The notes below the pieces were generated by a model. It was given only the letters and a program-made list of their open reading frames with translations, searched no databases and was not told the DNA's origin. A stretch of 64,000 nt of DNA from Micromonospora sp. WMMD980 (lineage in GTDB: Bacteria > Actinomycetota > Actinomycetes > Mycobacteriales > Micromonosporaceae), in NCBI RefSeq assembly GCF_029626035.1, contig NZ_JARUBE010000003.1, positions 6,076,001-6,140,000 on the forward strand. Reading direction: 5' to 3'. Of the stretch, positions 62,237 to 64,000 are shown piece by piece. Positions within the stretch are counted from its first letter, which is position 1; each line of letters opens with the position of its first letter. Both the position numbers and the translations under genes were made by a program.

Positions 62237-63874
62237 TCAGTCCTCGGCGATCCGTCCGTCCGTCACCCGCAGCCGCCGGTTCACACTCACCGCGTCGAGC
62301 ATCCTCCGGTCGTGGGTCACCAGCAGCAGCGTGCCGGGATAGCTGGCCAACGCCGACTCCAACTGCTCGATCGCGGCCAGGTCGAGATGGTTGGTCGGTT
62401 CGTCGAGCACCAGCAGGTTGACGCCACGGCCCTGGAGCAGCGCCAGCGCGGCCCGGGTCCGCTCGCCGGGGGAGAGCGTCGCCGCCGGGCGCAGCACGTG
62501 GTCGGCGCGCAGGCCGAACTTGGCCAGCAGCGTCCGCACGTCCGCCGGGGCGAGATCGGGTACGGCGGCGGCGAACGCGTCGAGCAGGGGCTGGTCGCCG
62601 AGGAACAGCCCGCGGGCCTGGTCGACCTCGCCCACCACCACGCCCGGGCCGAGCGCGGCGTGCCCCTCGTCCAGCGGCAGCCGGCCCAGCAGCGCGGCCA
62701 GCAGGGTGCTCTTGCCGGAGCCGTTCGCCCCGGTGATCGCCACCCGGTCCGCCCAGTCGACCTGAAGGTCCACCGGGCCGAGCGTGAAGCCGCCCCGGCG
62801 TACCACCGCACCTCGCAGCGAGGCCACGACGGCGCCGGCGCGGGGCGCGGCGGCGATCTCCATCCGCAGCTCCCACTCCTTGCGCGGCTCCTCGACCACC
62901 TCCAGCCGCTCGATCAGCCGGGCGGTCTGCTTGGCCTTCGCCGCCTGCTTCTCGGTCGCCTCGGCCCGGAACTTCCGACCGACCTTGTCGTTGTCGGTGG
63001 CCTTGCGCCGGGCGTTCTTCACGCCCTTCTCCATCCAGGCCCGCTGGGTCCGGGCGCGCGCCTCCAGGTCGGCCTTCGTGTCGGCGTACTCCTCGAACTC
63101 CTCGCGGGCGTGCCGGCGCGCCACGGCGCGCTCCTCCAGGTAGGCCGCGTAGCCGCCGCCGTAGTGGTTGACCTGCCGCTGGTGCAGGTCGAGTTCGACG
63201 ATCCGGTTGACCGTGCGGGTGAGGAACTCCCGGTCGTGGCTGACCAGCACGCTGCCGGCGCGCAGCCCGGTGACGAAGCGTTCCAGCCGGTCCAGCCCGG
63301 CCAGGTCGAGGTCGTTCGTGGGCTCGTCGAGCAGGAAGATGTCATAGCGGCTGAGCAGCAGCGACGCCAGCCCGGCGCGGGCCGCCTGCCCGCCGGAGAG
63401 CCCGACCGTCGGATGGTCCAGGCCCACGTCGAGGCCCAGCTCCGCGGCGACCTGCTCGGCCCGCTCGTCCAGGTCGGCGCCGCCCAGGTCCAACCACCGT
63501 TCCAGGGCCATCGCGTACGCGTCGTCGGCGCCGGCCGCCCCGGCCGTGAGCGCCTCGGTGGCGGCGTCCAGCGCGGCCTGCGCGGCGGTCACCCCGGTGC
63601 GCCGGGACAGGAAGTCGCGGACCGTCTCGCCCGGCCGGCGTTCCGGCTCCTGCGGCAGGTAGCCGACCGTGGCGCCGGGCGGGTTCAACGCCACCGAGCC
63701 CCGCTCCCGGGGCTGGAGGCCGGCGAGCGTGCGCAGCAGCGTGGACTTGCCGGCGCCGTTCACCCCGACCAGGCCGACCACGTCACCGGGCGCGACGACC
63801 AGGCTGAGGTCTTCGAAGAGGAGGCGGTCACCGTGGCCGGCGGTGAGATCCTTGGCGATCAACGTGGCGCTCAT
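62237..63874 (-). CDS. ABC-F family ATP-binding protein
   Basis: A 545-residue soluble protein with two fused ABC ATPase domains and no membrane segments. Domain 1: Walker A VGVNGAGKSTLLRTL, signature LSGGQAARAGLASLLL, Walker B FLLDEPTNDLDL. Domain 2: ITGANGSGKSTLLAAL, LSPGERTRAALALLQG, LVLDEPTNHLDL. A charged linker of about 80 residues (EEFEEYADTKADLEARART) separates them, as in ABC-F proteins that act on the ribosome. Members range from housekeeping translation factors to antibiotic-resistance proteins; this cannot be decided here. The ATG at 63874 begins the conserved part; TAGGCT lies ten bases upstream. Confidence 0.92.
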   Translation of the reverse strand: MSATLIAKDLTAGHGDRLLFEDLSLVVAPGDVVGLVGVNGAGKSTLLRTLAGLQPRERGSVALNPPGATVGYLPQEPERRPGETVRDFLSRRTGVTAAQAALDAATEALTAGAAGADDAYAMALERWLDLGGADLDERAEQVAAELGLDVGLDHPTVGLSGGQAARAGLASLLLSRYDIFLLDEPTNDLDLAGLDRLERFVTGLRAGSVLVSHDREFLTRTVNRIVELDLHQRQVNHYGGGYAAYLEERAVARRHAREEFEEYADTKADLEARARTQRAWMEKGVKNARRKATDNDKVGRKFRAEATEKQAAKAKQTARLIERLEVVEEPRKEWELRMEIAAAPRAGAVVASLRGAVVRRGGFTLGPVDLQVDWADRVAITGANGSGKSTLLAALLGRLPLDEGHAALGPGVVVGEVDQARGLFLGDQPLLDAFAAAVPDLAPADVRTLLAKFGLRADHVLRPAATLSPGERTRAALALLQGRGVNLLVLDEPTNHLDLAAIEQLESALASYPGTLLLVTHDRRMLDAVSVNRRLRVTDGRIAED

Positions 63875-63959
63875 CAGGTCACCGAGCCTACCGGCGCGCA
63901 CCTACGGATTACCGCGACCCGCGCTCGGGGCGACGCCGGTCTGAGGGAGACTCACAGCC

Positions 63960-64000
63960 GTGGCGACCACACTGGCGATCGACTGCGGGGGCGGCGGGAT
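63960..64000 (+). CDS. Probable polyphosphate glucokinase (ROK family), 3' end outside window
   Basis: Only 13 codons are visible, reading VATTLAIDCGGGG. LAIDCGGGG is the typical N-terminal ATP/polyphosphate-binding start of actinobacterial polyphosphate glucokinases of the ROK/ASKHA fold, which phosphorylate glucose with polyphosphate or ATP. The GTG at 63960 follows GAGACT by seven bases, so it may be leaderless. The call rests on one short motif and must be checked with downstream sequence. Confidence 0.5.
   Translation, partial: MATTLAIDCGGGG

Overview
The window is high-GC (about 70% or more) chromosomal DNA from an actinomycete, most likely Micromonospora or a close relative in the Micromonosporaceae. 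Supporting signs are strong G/C third-position bias, many GTG starts, many leaderless starts (a TANNNT -10 box 6-7 nt before the start codon), homologues of the sporulation regulators BldN and RsbN, and GGGGCCCC-centred palindromic elements between genes. Identifications rest on reading translated sequence and remembered families; no database search was run.

The backbone follows the order remembered for Mycobacterium tuberculosis Rv0489-Rv0512 and the Streptomyces bldN-rex-hem region: gpmA (cut by the left edge), phoU divergent from senX3-regX3, ppx/gppA, a sugar-phosphate isomerase-like protein, a small excisionase-type HTH protein, ribosomal protein bS22, a GalE2-like epimerase, an acyltransferase, a SerB1-like HAD phosphatase, rsbN-bldN, an acyl-CoA ligase, a glutaredoxin-like protein, rex and hemA-hemC-hemD-hemB. 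Two blocks interrupt it. Around 4.0-5.5 kb there is a secreted lysozyme-like protein and a deletion scar. At 8.3-19.5 kb there is a CGNR regulator, an ATP-grasp ligase with a small lipoprotein, proline dehydrogenase, an alpha/beta hydrolase-TetR-YrdB operon, a membrane metalloprotease and a MacAB-like efflux operon.

From 37 kb rightward the content is accessory: an FMN reductase divergent from a MerR regulator, a palindrome-rich gap, an XRE-type HTH protein, a large secreted nuclease, a double GNAT protein, a transglycosylase, an FmdB zinc ribbon, a cyclase/NB-ARC/TPR regulator, a secreted phospholipase A2, a PadR regulator, a frameshifted methyltransferase, a GHL10 glycoside hydrolase and an amino-acid permease. 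At 54-61 kb lies a complete-looking arabinan/arabino-oligosaccharide module: LacI regulator, GH51 arabinofuranosidase, binding protein, two permeases and a GH43 lipoprotein. It has no ATPase of its own. The right end holds a BON-methyltransferase fusion, a DUF4177-like protein, an ABC-F ATPase and the first codons of a probable polyphosphate glucokinase.

Functional links visible in the DNA include a Rex operator in the rex-hem promoter, a MerR-type 19-bp-spacer promoter on the FMN reductase, LacI-like operators between abfA and lacI, a candidate PHO box between phoU and senX3, and a 47-codon reading frame overlapping the bldN start. The observations most worth following are the head-to-head double pseudogene at 4.58-5.49 kb, the regularly spaced GGGGCCCC elements (four loci, three between convergent genes), the bldN leader frame and the palindrome cluster at 38.0-38.3 kb.
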